Origin: Owenia fusiformis
Taxonomy: Eukaryota; Annelida; Polychaeta; Sabellida; Oweniidae
Length of the DNA stretch: 64,000 nucleotides
Assembly (NCBI GenBank): GCA_903813345.2
Contig: CAIIXF020000011.1
Coordinates: 7,838,571-7,902,570, forward strand
Direction of reading: 5' to 3'
Shown piece by piece: positions 11,571-24,419 of this stretch. The notes under the pieces were generated by a model, which had not been told where the DNA came from, searched no databases, and was given only the letters and a program-made list of their open reading frames with translations. The position numbers and the translations under genes were made by a program. Numbering within the stretch: position 1 is the stretch's first letter; the number at the start of each line of letters is the position of its first letter.

Positions 11571-12753
11571 TTAGGCCATAAGTCAGTCATTCCAGATAGT
11601 AATGCCCCAATCGGTTTTCGGAAAATGATAAAAATAAAGTTTCTCCGTTTCACTTCATACCTTGTTATTTTATGGGGTTATATGTCTACAGCATAATACT
11701 AAAAAATTGGCTTTTAGACTCTCTTGGTTTCGTAGTAATTTTGATTTGAAATATGTGGTACACAACTTAAGTTTTTGTGCCATTTTAAATTACGTTATAG
11801 GCATCTTCTTAATTGATTTGAATACTTCTTAATTTATGACAGTGCTACCAAAGAAAATGTTTTTCTACCTTAAAGTACAGACATTAGTGTACTGATACTT
11901 ATCAGGAGGATTAATAATAGTTGGCTTTTGAAATTTTTTGCTCAATTACAAATATTTTATATTTTTGTCCTTAAAATTGTAATTTCCATAATGTTTGTCA
12001 GTCATTCAATCATTAAGCGTGAATCTTTTGTGACCATTGCCTCAATTTAATACTTTTTAGCAGAGCAAAGGAGTATATCTCTGCATTGTGAAACACTAAT
12101 ATTGGATACTGCCATGGTTATCTATTTGTAAATAAACTCAAGCATTGAACATACCTATATTGTAACGTAGATTAATTCATGGGAGCTGACATTTTCAATT
12201 CAATCAGTTGCACAATATTGTGGTTTCCAAAGAATTAACTTGGTCCGTTTTATATACGTTTTATATAAGAGAAACTCATTTTATGAAAACACGCTATTTT
12301 CATTTTCATTTGCGTTCTATATTCAAACGAACGGTAACGTAGATTAACATCTTAGAACATCAGCTTCATGTGTCATTAAATCTGATCAAGAATACATCAC
12401 AATGAAAAAAAAACAAATCATTACATATTGTGAATGATAATGGTGCTATATGTTGACTTGGTATAGACCCCTTATCCTAGCACTGAATCAGCACATTTTG
12501 GTAACGCTTGTTAAGAAACAGTATAGTCGACGTCATTAGATAACGAGGGCAGATATTGTCTATGTAAAACTTAAACTTCTTATAACAACTTAATCACTCA
12601 ATTCAACATCTCTAGAGACGTCTCTAAAACAGTACTGTCAACGTGAACTAGTAAATGTTTACAGTAAAACGTATTTTCAAATCATATTTGTCCAAAACAA
12701 CATATCAGACGTCATTGTCTCTTGATTCAATTTTTGAGGCAAATACCTCATCA

Positions 12754-13102
12754 TCAGTTCAGGTAATCTTGAAAATTCTTGCATTCCCCCACTTGGGAAT
12801 CAAATCCACTATTTGGCAAAGAACGTTTGCATTTTCTACCATGAGTAGATGTTCTGGCTACCCAGAGTACATGTTCTGGTGAAGGCCACTGGAAATACCC
12901 CCGTCTGTTAATCATAAATGATGTTTCGTAGCACACCATCCACATTAACTTTTCCAATGTACCAAGCACCATCATAGACTGCAGCAGTATAATTGTCGAT
13001 TATGTGCATAACAGCTGCTCTATTATCATAGGGTTCGTCTGAGTCAGAGCTCTTACTCTGCTTACTCTGGGGTTCATTTTTGCACTCCGCGAGGCAAAGC
13101 AA
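12754..13102 (-). pseudogene. Decayed transposon protein fragment (Tudor/chromo-like module)
   Basis: Two adjacent minus-strand frames read NYTAAVYDGAWYIGKVNVDG, then after a break INRRGYFQWPSPEHVLWV. The pattern V-YDG-WYIG-V, about 20 residues, then FxWP-x-D-xxWV recurs at the C-termini of proteins carried by animal DNA transposons and resembles a small beta-barrel reader module. Stops and a frame change prevent expression as one protein. It is the only coding trace inside the 11583-14839 element. Confidence 0.4.
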
Positions 13103-13146
13103 GAAACAAACGTTTTAAAGGGGGAGTTCTACTCTGGGTGTGTGGT

Positions 13147-13570
13147 ACCGCTTAAGGTAATGGTGTATCGAAAACATTTTTGAAAAAATTGATATACCTG
13201 CACACGTTATTTTCTGTTGAAAATAAAGTATGATGGGATGTGTGCATTTCCTTGTTTTTAAGGAAAACATCATCACATTATCTTCTTTTAATAAACTTGG
13301 TAAAAGGCCATGGTAACTCAAGTGTTGTACAGAAACTTTGAGAAAACACTGGAAAATTGAAAAGACGTCCATTTTGAATGTTTTTCATGAAATTTCAGCA
13401 TTTCCTGGAGTTAAAATTGACCTCTTACCAGACTCAATAAAAGAAGACACTGTGACGATACTTTCCTGAAAATTCTACATGCCTTCATTTTTTATTTTGT
13501 ACGAGTAAATATAACGAGCAGGTATTGCGATTTTTTCAAAAATGTTTCTGTTCCACCATTTCCTTAACAC
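13147..13570. mobile_element. Fold-back MITE, copy 2 (inside the 3.26-kb element)
   Basis: AAGGTAATGGTGTATCGAAA with TTGATATACCTGCACACGTT on the left is mirrored on the right by GCAGGTATTGCGATTTTTTC and ACCATTTCCTTAA. The interior aligns with 10224-10632 (shared TTATTTTCTG, GGAAACTTTGAGA, ATTTCCTGGAGTT and GATACTTTCCTGAAAA words). Confidence 0.6.
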
Positions 13571-15282
13571 ATGCCCTTTCTTTCTGTACTTTTCCCCATC
13601 TTTTCTCTTTTCCATTCAATATAGGCTTTTTGAATCACTGCTCTTGATTTACCCATTTTCTGAAAGAATGTTCCCCTATTTAAAACTCTTAATCAAGTCA
13701 GAAAAGGGTTAACAATCGATTTAAATTACGTTACCGATCATAACGTAATTTACCCAACATTTAATATTGAATTTCACCAAATATATTTCAAATTGAAAGT
13801 TTTGTTCTTGCACCACAAATAGCATGTTTCTAATGAATGATGTGCTTCGAAATTATTATCCAAAAACTCCTTAAATGTTCTTTACTGAGATTGTGAATGG
13901 AGTTAGGTATTTACTTACATATTTTCAATTATTTTGATGGATTGTAGTCGATTGTCAGAGATAATACACAGCTCTGAGTCAACATGGCGCCATGGCGCAC
14001 CAAAACGAACCATATGACCCATTGTCATTAAGCCTGTAGTTATAAAACGAGTCAAATAGGATTGTTTCGTAAAAAATGGCTCACGTAGTTTAAGGTAACG
14101 TTATTTAATATTTGTGACATTTTAATGCGAATAAATTATTAATTCAGTACTAACCGACAGAGTAGGGTCTCATATTAAGTCATCAAAGGCTGTAGTACAA
14201 TATATGTGGAAAACAGTGCCTTCGTTCTTTGATTATGCTGGATATTTGGTAACGTAATTTAAAGTCCTTATCCATAAGTTTCAAAAAATATTTTTTGACA
14301 GGTCACAAATGATATATCTTGGTAAATACATTGGTATTCTGTATATTTCATGAATGTTTTATATGTATACCAGTATTTGACGTTGGTTTAAAGGTAAACG
14401 TCACATTGGTATAAGCTCCATATCAGGTATACATGCAACAGGCAGTAACTTTCAAGAATCTGGCGACATTATTCCAACGTGAAAAAGAAGAGGTTCTTGT
14501 TAGTGTTTTGATTTGAAACTTCGCATGAATATTTCTAACACATCATTGTTACCCATGAAAATATATAATACGGATTGTGATAAGTAAACTTAGTCTGTTT
14601 TCTTCCATATACCTAAAAATGCTTATTGGCGACAATAACGTAATTTAAGAATTTCTGACTTTAACTGATTGTGATAACACATATGTGGACAAATTGAGCC
14701 AAACTTTTAGTTACAATATTAGACACTGAACCATCCTATACAACCATAATGATTAACACTGCAGGCACGGGGTTATTTAAGAGAAAATACACGGCGACAG
14801 AAAAATTGCGATTGGGGCATTACTATCTGGAATGACTGAATTGAAGTAAATTCTTTGTTTTGCGTCCCCTTGCTTGCACGCTTTGGAGTAAATCAGAAAA
14901 AACAAACACATTCAAATAGCAATCACAAGGGTCTGAAAGTACCATCGCATCTTGTTCAATAAGAATCAGACGAAATAGCGGATAATTTGGCGTGCGTCAA
15001 AATTGACAGCGTTATTGATTACTTTGGCATACATTGTGTATTTTCTTATTTTTTACCCTTGAATAATACCTATGTTTAAATATGTCTTATAAATTGTATA
15101 GATATGTGTTTGTAATAACTGCAAATTGGTTTGTCATCCCTTTTTATGCCCATAAAATGTATACATTCCTCAGCAAACAAGTTTGTGTTTTTTTCTTGGG
15201 TTTGTGTTTGTTTTCCTTGTACCCTTGCATGATTTGTAATTTCCTAGGACGCAAAACAAAGAATCTACTTCTTATGGCCTTA

Positions 15283-16385
15283 GTGAGAATGCATTGATTT
15301 TTATATAGCATCCATTCGATGACAAAGATATTACTTCGTTTTCATTCAATTTGAATATGCTGAATAAACATAGCCAGTTAGTCGAAATCGTAGAATCTTG
15401 AATTTCATTGTTAAATCTGTACAATGTCAATATATTTCCACATGCTTATAGCTATTTGAACGGCTTACGTTGTTTGTGAGAATGCTTTGTTTAGTAGTAT
15501 TACTTCTCTGAAATTACGGTATAGTCCTAAATCCAAACGTATTCGTCCGAAATTTTTGCAAGCAGATTGTTTTGATGGGTAGTGGGAGGGGGGTGGGTCG
15601 CAAGGGGTTGTAGCTAGACAAATGTGATATACCCCGAGCGCACATAATATTGTAATTTCTCTGTTGGCGGCACTTATTAGGACCGCTTTTGTAAATAATT
15701 TATAAATATGCATAATATATAGCGATATACAATTTGGGATCCACAGTCTGTTCTGTCCCTTGATTAATCAGAATGCCGATATCGATCTAGTAGCCAATGT
15801 TCACCCGAGTAGCTAACTCATTATACTATAGTGTGTACCCTTTGCATTCGTTCGTTTATAACTACGTATACACTCTGCGCGCAGGGTAACTATAATCGCT
15901 GGCCAGTATCACGCGAAGGTAAGGGCCGTAACCTTCGCATCTAAGATGGCGGAAGGTAAATTTCGATTTCGATATTTATTAGTTTTCATTGAATTAAACT
16001 ACTTTATAGTTGACTATGCTTTGTTATCCCACGATTAATGTGTTATCTGTACAATAACAGCTATTGATATTTCTGATATCATTGGAATCCCTGTGATATT
16101 TTCCAAAAAATCGTTTATCAAACTCATATGCGTGTGATATCGTTTATCTCACGCATATCCGTGTGATATCACATTTGCATTTCGCGCCACAATATTGTTG
16201 GAAATTAGGTCAGATAGTTTATTCTCTTTTGAGAAAATAGGTCCGTTAATTTATTCTCTTTAAGTTTCATTGGTGTATTAAATTACGATTGTGTATATAA
16301 TTTGATTAGAAGGCTGCTAAATAACGATTAAAAAATTGTATTTATGACGAACCATATCACAAGGTGATCGTAATCATGGGATAAA
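15283..16385. other. Non-coding region with a possible isolated first exon
   Basis: Mostly AT-rich. A small CpG-containing patch around 15875-15960 holds AAGATGGCGGAAG followed by GTAAAT (ATG at about 15945), a plausible first coding exon with a donor site. I could not find a continuing exon. Confidence 0.25.
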
Positions 16386-16389
16386 CCCA

Positions 16390-16520
16390 ATATCACATAA
16401 TTTCTCGTGATATCATTTTATCGCCTCGTAGATATCAAATATCAACACTCATTCGCTTCGCTCACTCGTGTTGATATCAACTCGGCGATAAAAATGATAT
16501 CACTCAAAATGATGTGATAT
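16390..16520. repeat. Long hairpin repeat, loop core type 'CACGA...AGCGAAGC...GAGTG'
   Basis: The sequence from ATATCACATAATTTCTCGTG to its approximate complement near ATCACTCAAAATGATGTGAT folds into a long imperfect stem rich in GATATC. The apex, 16446-16470, reads on the minus strand CACGAGTGAGCGAAGCG and then AATGAGTG. Related GTGATATCxx words continue upstream to 16120. Confidence 0.6.
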
Positions 16521-16550
16521 TCTATATATATTTGAACCAAATCAGGCTTA

Positions 16551-16890
16551 CATGACATGGGAACTATGGAGTATGATCATTTGTTCATATATCGTGCAAT
16601 ATGGACGCCACAGTTCAACGATATCTTCCACCGCTTAAAGCCAATTAACTGGTAATGTATGATGCGGTAACGGTCATATTAGTTTTCAATACCCGGAATC
16701 CGGACATCTTAACTCTCCATTATGATCTCTCATAACGTTACCGCGTCACATTATATCAGTTATCATACATGTCATATGTAAAACCAAAATCCCAGTTACC
16801 TTCCCTTAAGCGGTGGAAGATATCGTTGGACTGTGGTGCCTACGTATGGTTTATGAAAACATGATCACACTCCGGAGTTTCCATGTCACA
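16551..16890. mobile_element. Candidate fold-back MITE
   Basis: CATGACATGGGAACTATGGA at 16551 and TCCGGAGTTTCCATGTCAC ending at 16889 face each other. Inside them, CCACAGTTCAACGATATCTT with CCACCGCTTAA is mirrored by TTAAGCGGTGG with AAGATATCGTTGGACTGTGG. The arms are about 90 bp, and the 170-bp centre contains a second, weaker inverted pair (GGTAACG / CGTTACC). Confidence 0.6.
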
Positions 16891-16899
16891 TAACGGTCA

Positions 16900-19800
16900 A
16901 GTCAAGTAACTTAGTCAACATTCGATATTCGTATGTTCATCAATATTTACTAAGAATGTTGCCACAATTGAAGTAAACCTCTGGTTAATTATTTTCAATA
17001 AACCTATCAGCAAACGTGTAAATGATAATTTTGAGGTTCTGTTACATATTGGTGAAGCAATCTTGGGGAAATGGCCTAAATTTCTGATTTTCCACTGTGT
17101 CCCTGTATACCCCTACTTCAAAAGATGTGTTATTTGTCGTTTTTTATTATGAACCAACCATAAATGTATGTTTTCTTGTTTACATACAGAATGAACTTTC
17201 TGTTTTCAAATATTGAAAGATGGTACTGCATTTATTTGTTCATGATATGGAGCAAACAAATGCGTGTCAATTTACACTGTAATATCCTACATACTTATAT
17301 TTCAAGGGTAGTTTTGAAGAATAATCAAGAAAATTCATGTTTTCAAATGGATTCATCATTGTCAAAGAACGTAAATGAGGATATGCGGTTTGAAAAACTA
17401 ACAACACGTTTCAAGTTCTTACAATTCTTGGTTAAAACAAATATTTTGAAAGTTGTGATTTCGAATGTAATATCCTACTCAATGAAATTTGTTGATATTT
17501 GTGCACATTGCTGGATCACAGAAACTTTCCTTGTTCGCGATGCACGAAACGTGTATTGTTAATTCTTGACGTCGTTCGGATATTTGGAATATGTGATTGA
17601 CGTTTTCGTTAATCTCCTACCACTGTAACTTCCAACTTAATTTTTGAAAGCCAAATATGATAGTCACGAATTGATATTTAAGTCACACGTTGATGCATAC
17701 ATCATGTGTGTACATTAACTGTCGAATACATGCCGACTTACATTTATATAAATATCCACAGTTAGCTCAAATCATCAATTCGGTTTATCATATTACCTGG
17801 TGAGTTTAATGTTACATTTTAATTTATAATTATGGTATTGGATTTGAGTATGATATTAGTCGAGGCTAAACAAAGCAATCAAATAGCGTGAAACCTTTTG
17901 TGAAAATTCGAACGATTTTTCAAGAATCCTCCTTCAAAGTGTTACCAAAGTGCTCCCCGGGAGTGGAAATTTCGTCTTGTGTAATCAAAATAATAGCGGG
18001 TGGTTTGAATTTTCGTTTGAGTTTAGAGCTTACATCTATTAATTTAAAAACATATCGCCTCATTGAGAGGTACATGCAGATTTTGGCGATCTATCATTAT
18101 AAAAGGCTAAATAGTGTGCAAAAACAGGAGTTGACACGCTTACATTTGGAAATGAAATTTCCTACATAATTGCCGACTCATGTTTAAAAATCATGAAAAC
18201 AAGGTTGGACACAAAACATTGACCCAGTTACTGTCTATTTAGCATGGGATCACTAAGGGAAATATTATTATAACTTAAATCGTTAACGGTTAAGTTGTAT
18301 TCCAAGAAACTTATCAATTTAGAAATGCAAAATGTTCAATTTTGTTTTTCAATTATAAAAAATCGCACCTGTAGAGAACAACGTTGACAAAATTATTTAA
18401 AACGGAGATATTTACTTATGTAACATTCATTGGCATGTGTCAGGGAGTAAATAAGAAGAATATGCATTTGATTCTATATCTTGTTCCCAAAGGAGTTTGT
18501 TAAGGAGCGGTATATCTTAACATACTTTTATCATCCCGAACTCAAACATTTCGAATACTTATTTTGAGAACGCTTTGTTAAGAATGGATTCGAGATGTAC
18601 TCAAAATTAATACGTTAAAATGTGTATTATCATCTTAATAAATACCTCATAAATTATTTTGGAAATCAAAGATGTACGATTTTTGAGATTTTTATTTTCT
18701 AATGTTGACTTAGTTACTTGGCTTGACTAGCCTGATATTGTTCAAATATCAAAGCATTGCATCGACTATAAAGTGGTTAAATTCGAATGAAAATAATTAA
18801 AATCGAATATATTTTATGCTGCATATTTCTCTCGATTTTGGGAAACTACGCCCGCTGTACGGTTGTCGTAGATTAAATACTGTATACTGTATACACCTAT
18901 CACGGGTGACCATTCCGAAGCATTCTGTTGACATTACTTTGGAATATAACTGAATATAACGGAGGGGGATTGTTTTTCTTAGATGTGAGGAAAACACAAA
19001 AGTCTTTTGATTTTTCAAACATTTTCTTTCAAAAATGTGATTTACCTTACAAAAGACTGGTGAGAATTTTTTTGTATTTTCTGAATTTTTTCACTGGATT
19101 TTCTTGTTTTTTATACATTTTATCAAAACATTCTTCTTTCCATTCTTTTCTAGGTATATTAGTGCATCCGTTGTGCAAAAGTGAGAGATGTAGACATTGT
19201 GGGGAAGAAGTACTGGCCCAGAAAAAAATTGAGCCAAAAAAGGCCTTAAGGCCCCAAAAAGTTGGCCTTTTTGGTCATAAATGGGCCTTCTAAGGCCTTG
19301 TTTTTTAATTTTAGGCCAAATTTTGAAGACAAATTTGATTGATTTTGATTGAGAAAAATGTTTTTAGAGGACTTTTGCAAGAACTTTATGAACACCCTGC
19401 ATCTGTATTACGTTAAAAAATCTTTGGTTGTTCCAATTATCTCTTTGAGAAGAAATCCTACAGTTTCAGTGATCTTCAATTTTCTTTCGAATTTATTCTA
19501 TTTTTATTCAACAACACCCCCCCCCCCCCCTTATTCGGGTCCCAAATGTAAAAGCTACACTCAAGCACTCCCCCATTGTATAACGTGTTAAAGCCTCTAT
19601 ATGTTTGATTTGTGATTTGCATATTCAGTGAAAAGAAAAAACTATTTTTAGGTGGAGATATAATTTGACATAATTTCCAAAGCCTGAATTTTTCTTTAAG
19701 AAGAATTTTGAATTATATTGACGTCCATCAAAGTTATAAGTCGATTTTTACAAGAAACTTCTCCCATTGAAACAACAAAGGATACGAACATGATTTTCAA

Positions 19801-21700
19801 AAATGACTTTAAAGCTTCGTTTTGAATTTCAATGTTCAAAAGGGAAACTAAATATCCAGCGAGCAAAAATAGACAATTTTCTGTTGAATCTTTTACATAA
19901 TAGATATCCTGAAATCTGATTTGCCCTGAACCCACCATTTTTCCATGGGAATGACGATTTTCAAATATTCATCAGTTATCAGCTTTCGACCTGTCGTAAT
20001 CTGGTAATTGAGGGAAAATTTGGAAGTATGGGGATTAAAGACATATAACATCTCTACCTTTATCATAAGTACTTTCGTTGCAGGTTTTAAAAAATTCAAA
20101 CACATCGAGATTTCAAAACGTAGTCCAATGGGCAGCTAATACGTGGTTCGATTGTCTATTTTGGGAAGACCCTGGAGCGTGAAGTTTTACTTTAAGAAAT
20201 ATCAATTATTTCGCACAATTTATTTTTAGCTCACTCGAAAACTGTTTGGCTTCATCTGGGACAAATCTTTGTGTTTATAAATGATACAGCGGGTAGACAA
20301 TAAAAAATGAGACACTATGTATCATGTTAGAAGTATTTATGATCACACAGATGAACCATGTATTACATACCAAAAGAAAATGTCTAATATGTCTCCCTCT
20401 GTCTTAGCTCTAAATCTCAGAAAATTCATTACTGTACATTATATAGGCCTTAACCTTTGCAACCATTCATGATTCCTTCTATCCTCAGTTTGTTTCAATA
20501 TCCATTGCGTAATCAACCTATTATTATAGCATAGTTCCATTTTTGCATTGAAACCTTGATTTCAGTTTTTTGGAAAAACTCATACAAGAGGACCAAATAA
20601 ACGTTATAGTTTCTATAATAAAAAGTCACAATGTTGTCACAGTTTTATTCTTAACATAAAGGGGGTTGTTTAGGCTACAAATAACAATGATATTTTGTAA
20701 ATATATTGACTAAAACTATGGAAAAATAAGGACATTATGAGAAATTTCAAAGCTGTTTTTCGAGGTAATGCATCATATTTCTTTGCTTAAAAAAATAACT
20801 TTCTCAATAATTAATAAAGAATCTTCAAGATCCTTTATGTGTATATAAGGGCCTATAAGGTGTTCAATGGAAAAAAGATTGATATGCTTGCACAGCATCG
20901 ATAACTTTGAAATTAAGAGATATGTCATTTTCCGCAGACCCATACTCTGGCACAAAATGTGAAAGTAATCCACTCAGAAATGACTCAAATAACGGCTCAG
21001 ATGGAAATCCCAGATTTCAGAAAAATGTATTTTTTAACATTTTTTGACGATTTCTTCTAGAGCATGCCTGGACGGAAATCGTGATTTCTCTAAATCTCAA
21101 AGAATGGGCATCGATATGGCGAACTTTTTGAACACACGTTTCTCTTAAACCAGCCATCAAAAATTTCTGAAAATCTTACAAATTGTCAATTTAATGGCCA
21201 TTTTTGAATGGTAACAATATAATTTGAAATAGATATGCATACTTTCATCTATATTGTTTTAAAAAACACATCAAACACTTGTTTTGTTCTTGGTATCATG
21301 TCATATCATAAAACAAAACGGAGCAGCACGAAAAGACTTGTGTTTTCATTAGTATTAAGACTAATCGATGTATTTTTTAAAAAGCCATCGTTGTAATGTT
21401 GTAAAAAGTGTTTAAGGGGCTTGGAAAACGATGTGTAGGATGTCTGCGTCGTTTTCAAAAAAAGATTTCACGATTTAGCCATTTAGCCATAGGTGGGTTA
21501 TTTTGTCAAATTAGACGATCCCCCTTGCCTAAGGTTGCCAAACTTTTGGAGAGAAGTGTAACTTTACGATGTTTTTTATAATTAAAGGGCTCGGGTGTTC
21601 AAAACAAATGTGTTCGAATTCGTTTACTAGTCATATTAAAATAATCAAGTTGCACAGTAAAATGTTTCTGATTATTGCTATGAATTTTGCGCAAAAATAT
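16900..21700. other. Gene-poor AT-rich interval
   Basis: Frames of up to 132 codons (17164-17562; 17888-18169 starting at GTG) have no recognisable domain, signal or splice context. A small GGCCTTAAGGCC-rich patch lies at 19230-19300. I see no gene I can support. Confidence 0.35.
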
Positions 21701-21799
21701 TTTTTGGGATATCCTGACCGGGGATTCGAACCCATCCCGAACCCCAGGTCCCTACGACTATGTGACATGTATACATGTTTGTGCCGAAAAGATGGACAT

Positions 21800-22627
21800 T
21801 ATACACCCTATGCAGACAGAGCCTGTGGGAAATATTGGGTGCGGCGCAAATGAGCGGAGGGTGCGGAGCTAACGGTCATTTTTTAATTTAAAATTGGGAT
21901 ATTTCTGAAACTACTTACTTGCCGTTTTGGGAAAATTGTGAAAATAGTAGTGCAATTCATTTTATAGCGACGCACTATGCCTTAAACAATTCCCAGACCT
22001 ATATATTTTGAGACTATCCTTTTAATACTGCGTCCCCAGCATTCATAGAAAAATGGTGTTCAAGATACACTACCCATGCAAATTATTTTTGCATCTTGGA
22101 AGCCAGGCAGTATCTGTGTGATTTTATAAAAATTCGGAAATGTTCTTCAGATATGAGCCCCCTCTAAATATTGGGTGCGGAGGTACGTTTATGGAGCTCC
22201 TCCGCACCCAATATTTAGAGGGGGCTCATATCTGAAAAACATTTCCGAATTTTTATAAAATCACACAGATACTGCCTTGCTTCCAAGATGCAAAAATTAT
22301 TTGTATAGATAGTGTACCTTGAACACCATTTTTTATGAATGCTGGGGACTCAGTATTAAAAGGATAATTTCAAAATATATAGGTCTGGGAAAGGTTTAAG
22401 GCACACTGCGTCGCTATAGAATGAATTGCGCTACTATTTTCACAATTGTATTGATATTTGGTGTCAAATACACATATCTTGGTATATTTGAAGTCCCAAA
22501 ACGGCTTAGTTTCAGAAATATCCCAAATTTGAATTCAAAAATGACCGTTAGCTCCGCACCCTCCGCTCATTTGCTCCACACCCAATATTTCCCACAGGCT
22601 CTGTCTGCATCTGCATAGGGTGTTATA
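21800..22627. mobile_element. Fold-back element of about 830 bp
   Basis: The left arm, 21800-22183, and right arm, 22197-22627, are near-perfect reverse complements around a 13-base loop. CTCTAAATATTGGGTGCGG is followed by its complement, and the outer ends share CACCCTATGCAGA and GCCTGTGGGAAATATTGGGT. The right arm keeps about 45 bp (around 22450-22500) missing from the left. No coding content. A diverged relative lies at 36390-36720. Confidence 0.8.
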
Positions 22628-22629
22628 TA

Positions 22630-24330
22630 ACCTTCGCTATGCCTGTAATAGCTATTCTTGTATTATCAGACCATATCTTAGGTATGTACAAATGTGCTAA
22701 AAACATATTATACATATTAGCTATCCTTGTGTTTTGTCAGATTCTATCTCAGCTATGCTCCTGTTTTACTGGCTCCTATTTCTTATACTTGTATTACGAA
22801 TACATGTTTTGCTAAACCTTATCTTAGGCAATAGCCATGCTTGTGCTTAACTAGACCTTAGCTATGTTTTTTACATTACCAGGCCCTATCATAGCTTCTA
22901 TATACTTGTTTTATTAGCTACACACCCGGTGATCGGAAAATTGGGACGGACACAGTGACGGGGGGGGGGGGCAGCAGGCAATTTCTGCTTGGAAATTCAA
23001 CAAATCTGGAGGATGTTTTTCAATTTGAAAGTTTACTATTGAATTGCCTTAAGGATAGGGTCACGGTATGGTAAAATATGTGAGGTGAGCGCGAGCTAGG
23101 CTTTATCATTGGGAGAGACTGAGGATTAAGATGACATGGCGATCATTGAGTGCGACTTTAATTTTAATTTAATTCAATTTTCTTTCCTATCTCTACCATC
23201 ATATCAGAATTGTAACTGCTGTTATTCTAAAGATTTGCAATTCAAAATATTTCAAAAATTATATTCAGCACCCTCAGACCTGTATTGAAATTAATGAGAG
23301 GTTAAATATTAGAAGTCAAATATAATTGAATGAAACAACAAAAACTCACACCATGTACTGCTGGATTGGGTACGATATGCTTTTAGATGGTTACGTCATG
23401 ATGCCACTGTCAAAATATCAAATTAATGAGTTTCTTCCATTTAACCCCGGTTGTGGAAATGCCCTGTTATCAGCCATCCGGGTTGAATCTCAAAACATGT
23501 TGTTTAAGAATCCATGATCGTCTTATCATGAGAAAAAAACGTTTTCAATCCCAATTTTTTTTCTAAATTCGAACCAATGAATAATGGGAAAAGTTCATTT
23601 TGTCCAAACTGTATTTTATTCCTTGAATATATTCAATGCTTCCAGGTCTATTTCTGTTTTGTCTGTTCTCATGGTTTACCAAAAGGAGAATATTGGAAAT
23701 GGTAGAAAACCAATTAATGTGTATACTAGTATATCATTCAATATTGCAAGAAATAACTAGTTCAAAAATAAAATAAATAAAATCAGGGTCATTTTATCCT
23801 GAGTGTCAATGCCTTGTAATAACTGTAAGTGTAGATGAAGCTCTCTTTTGAAGAAAAATCAATCAATAATGGAAAGGGTATGGCACCTTTCACAACATAT
23901 TCCAACTTTCCCATATTGGCCTTTTTAAGGAAAATCCCTACATACGTTATTGATATTATCATAACAGAAGGCGCAAAAGGATTTGTCACTCTATCTCGGG
24001 TAATTGATGACATCAATCTTCAAATATGTCAAACCATGGAGTCATCGTGACCTAACCATTTACTCGTTGGCCTCCTTTAACTAGATTGAAGAAAGAAAAA
24101 AAATGTTTAAATAGTCCCGATCAGGCGTACATTGATGTTTTGATGTGGTCCCTTAAACTGTCGTCACTCTTGAAACCAGAGCTGGTCGCTGACTGATTAA
24201 CTTCTGGCCTAATCAGCATGTTGGTTGGTTATGGTGATCTAACACCCTAAAAACGTTCCAAGATTTGGGAGACTAAAGAAGTTCCACTCGGAAACGGAAC
24301 CAGACAAACCACTTATGCTATGTTATTGTT
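22630..24330. other. Intergenic upstream of the fibrinogen-domain gene
   Basis: No supported gene. It contains a G run (22962-22972) and AT-rich sequence. The short frames at 23326 and 23835 look accidental. Confidence 0.35.
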
Positions 24331-24335
24331 CTTCT

Positions 24336-24342
24336 TATAAAA
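24336..24342 (+). promoter_or_regulatory. Candidate TATA box of the fibrinogen-domain gene
   Basis: TATAAAA lies 78 bp upstream of the ATG at 24420, leaving room for a start site near 24370 and a 5' leader of about 50 bases. Nothing else supports it. Confidence 0.4.
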
Positions 24343-24419
24343 AATAAGGTCATTCGGTTTTGTAAGTTTTAGAGCTCCACTTGAGACCGCTGGATAGTCC
24401 TGCAAGTCACGAGAGCAAA

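Larger units (their letters stand above)
11583..14839. mobile_element. DNA transposon of about 3.26 kb inserted into the Harbinger-like copy
   Basis: Terminal inverted repeats of about 31 bp: TCAGTCATTCCAGATAGTAA at 11583 and TTACTATCTGGAATGACTGA ending at 14839, continuing inward through GCCCCAATCG. The interior is rich in the word TAACGTAATTTAA or its complement (about 11787, 13722, 13741, 14250, 14637, with looser GTAACGTAGATTAA at 12163 and 12334), like subterminal transposase-binding repeats. It holds a decayed minus-strand coding remnant and a fold-back element. I could not establish the target duplication, so the superfamily is open; hAT is one option. Confidence 0.7.
11574..15279. mobile_element. 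PIF/Harbinger-like element, copy 2, split by a later insertion
   Basis: The ends are GGCCATAAG at 11574-11582 and GAATCTACTTCTTATGGCC ending at 15279. They are flanked by the direct repeat TTA (11571-11573 and 15280-15282). Its left terminal repeat is broken after nine bases by another transposon (11583-14839) and resumes at about 14843 with GAAGTAAATTCTTTGTTTTG. The remaining 440 bp at 14840-15279 match both ends of copy 1 (666-2542) but lack its satellite, so this is the compact form. Confidence 0.75.

Noticed and set aside
11583-14839. Assigning the inserted element firmly to hAT
   Set aside because: No convincing 8-bp or 5-bp target duplication could be read at its edges.
17164-17562. 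132-codon plus-strand frame in the gene-poor region
   Set aside because: AT-driven composition, no domain, no splice context and no homology-like motif.
17888-18169. 93-codon frame starting at GTG
   Set aside because: No ATG and no recognisable feature; consistent with chance.
18928-19293. 121-codon frame rich in Phe
   Set aside because: T-rich sequence artefact ending in a GGCCTTAAGGCC-type low-complexity patch.
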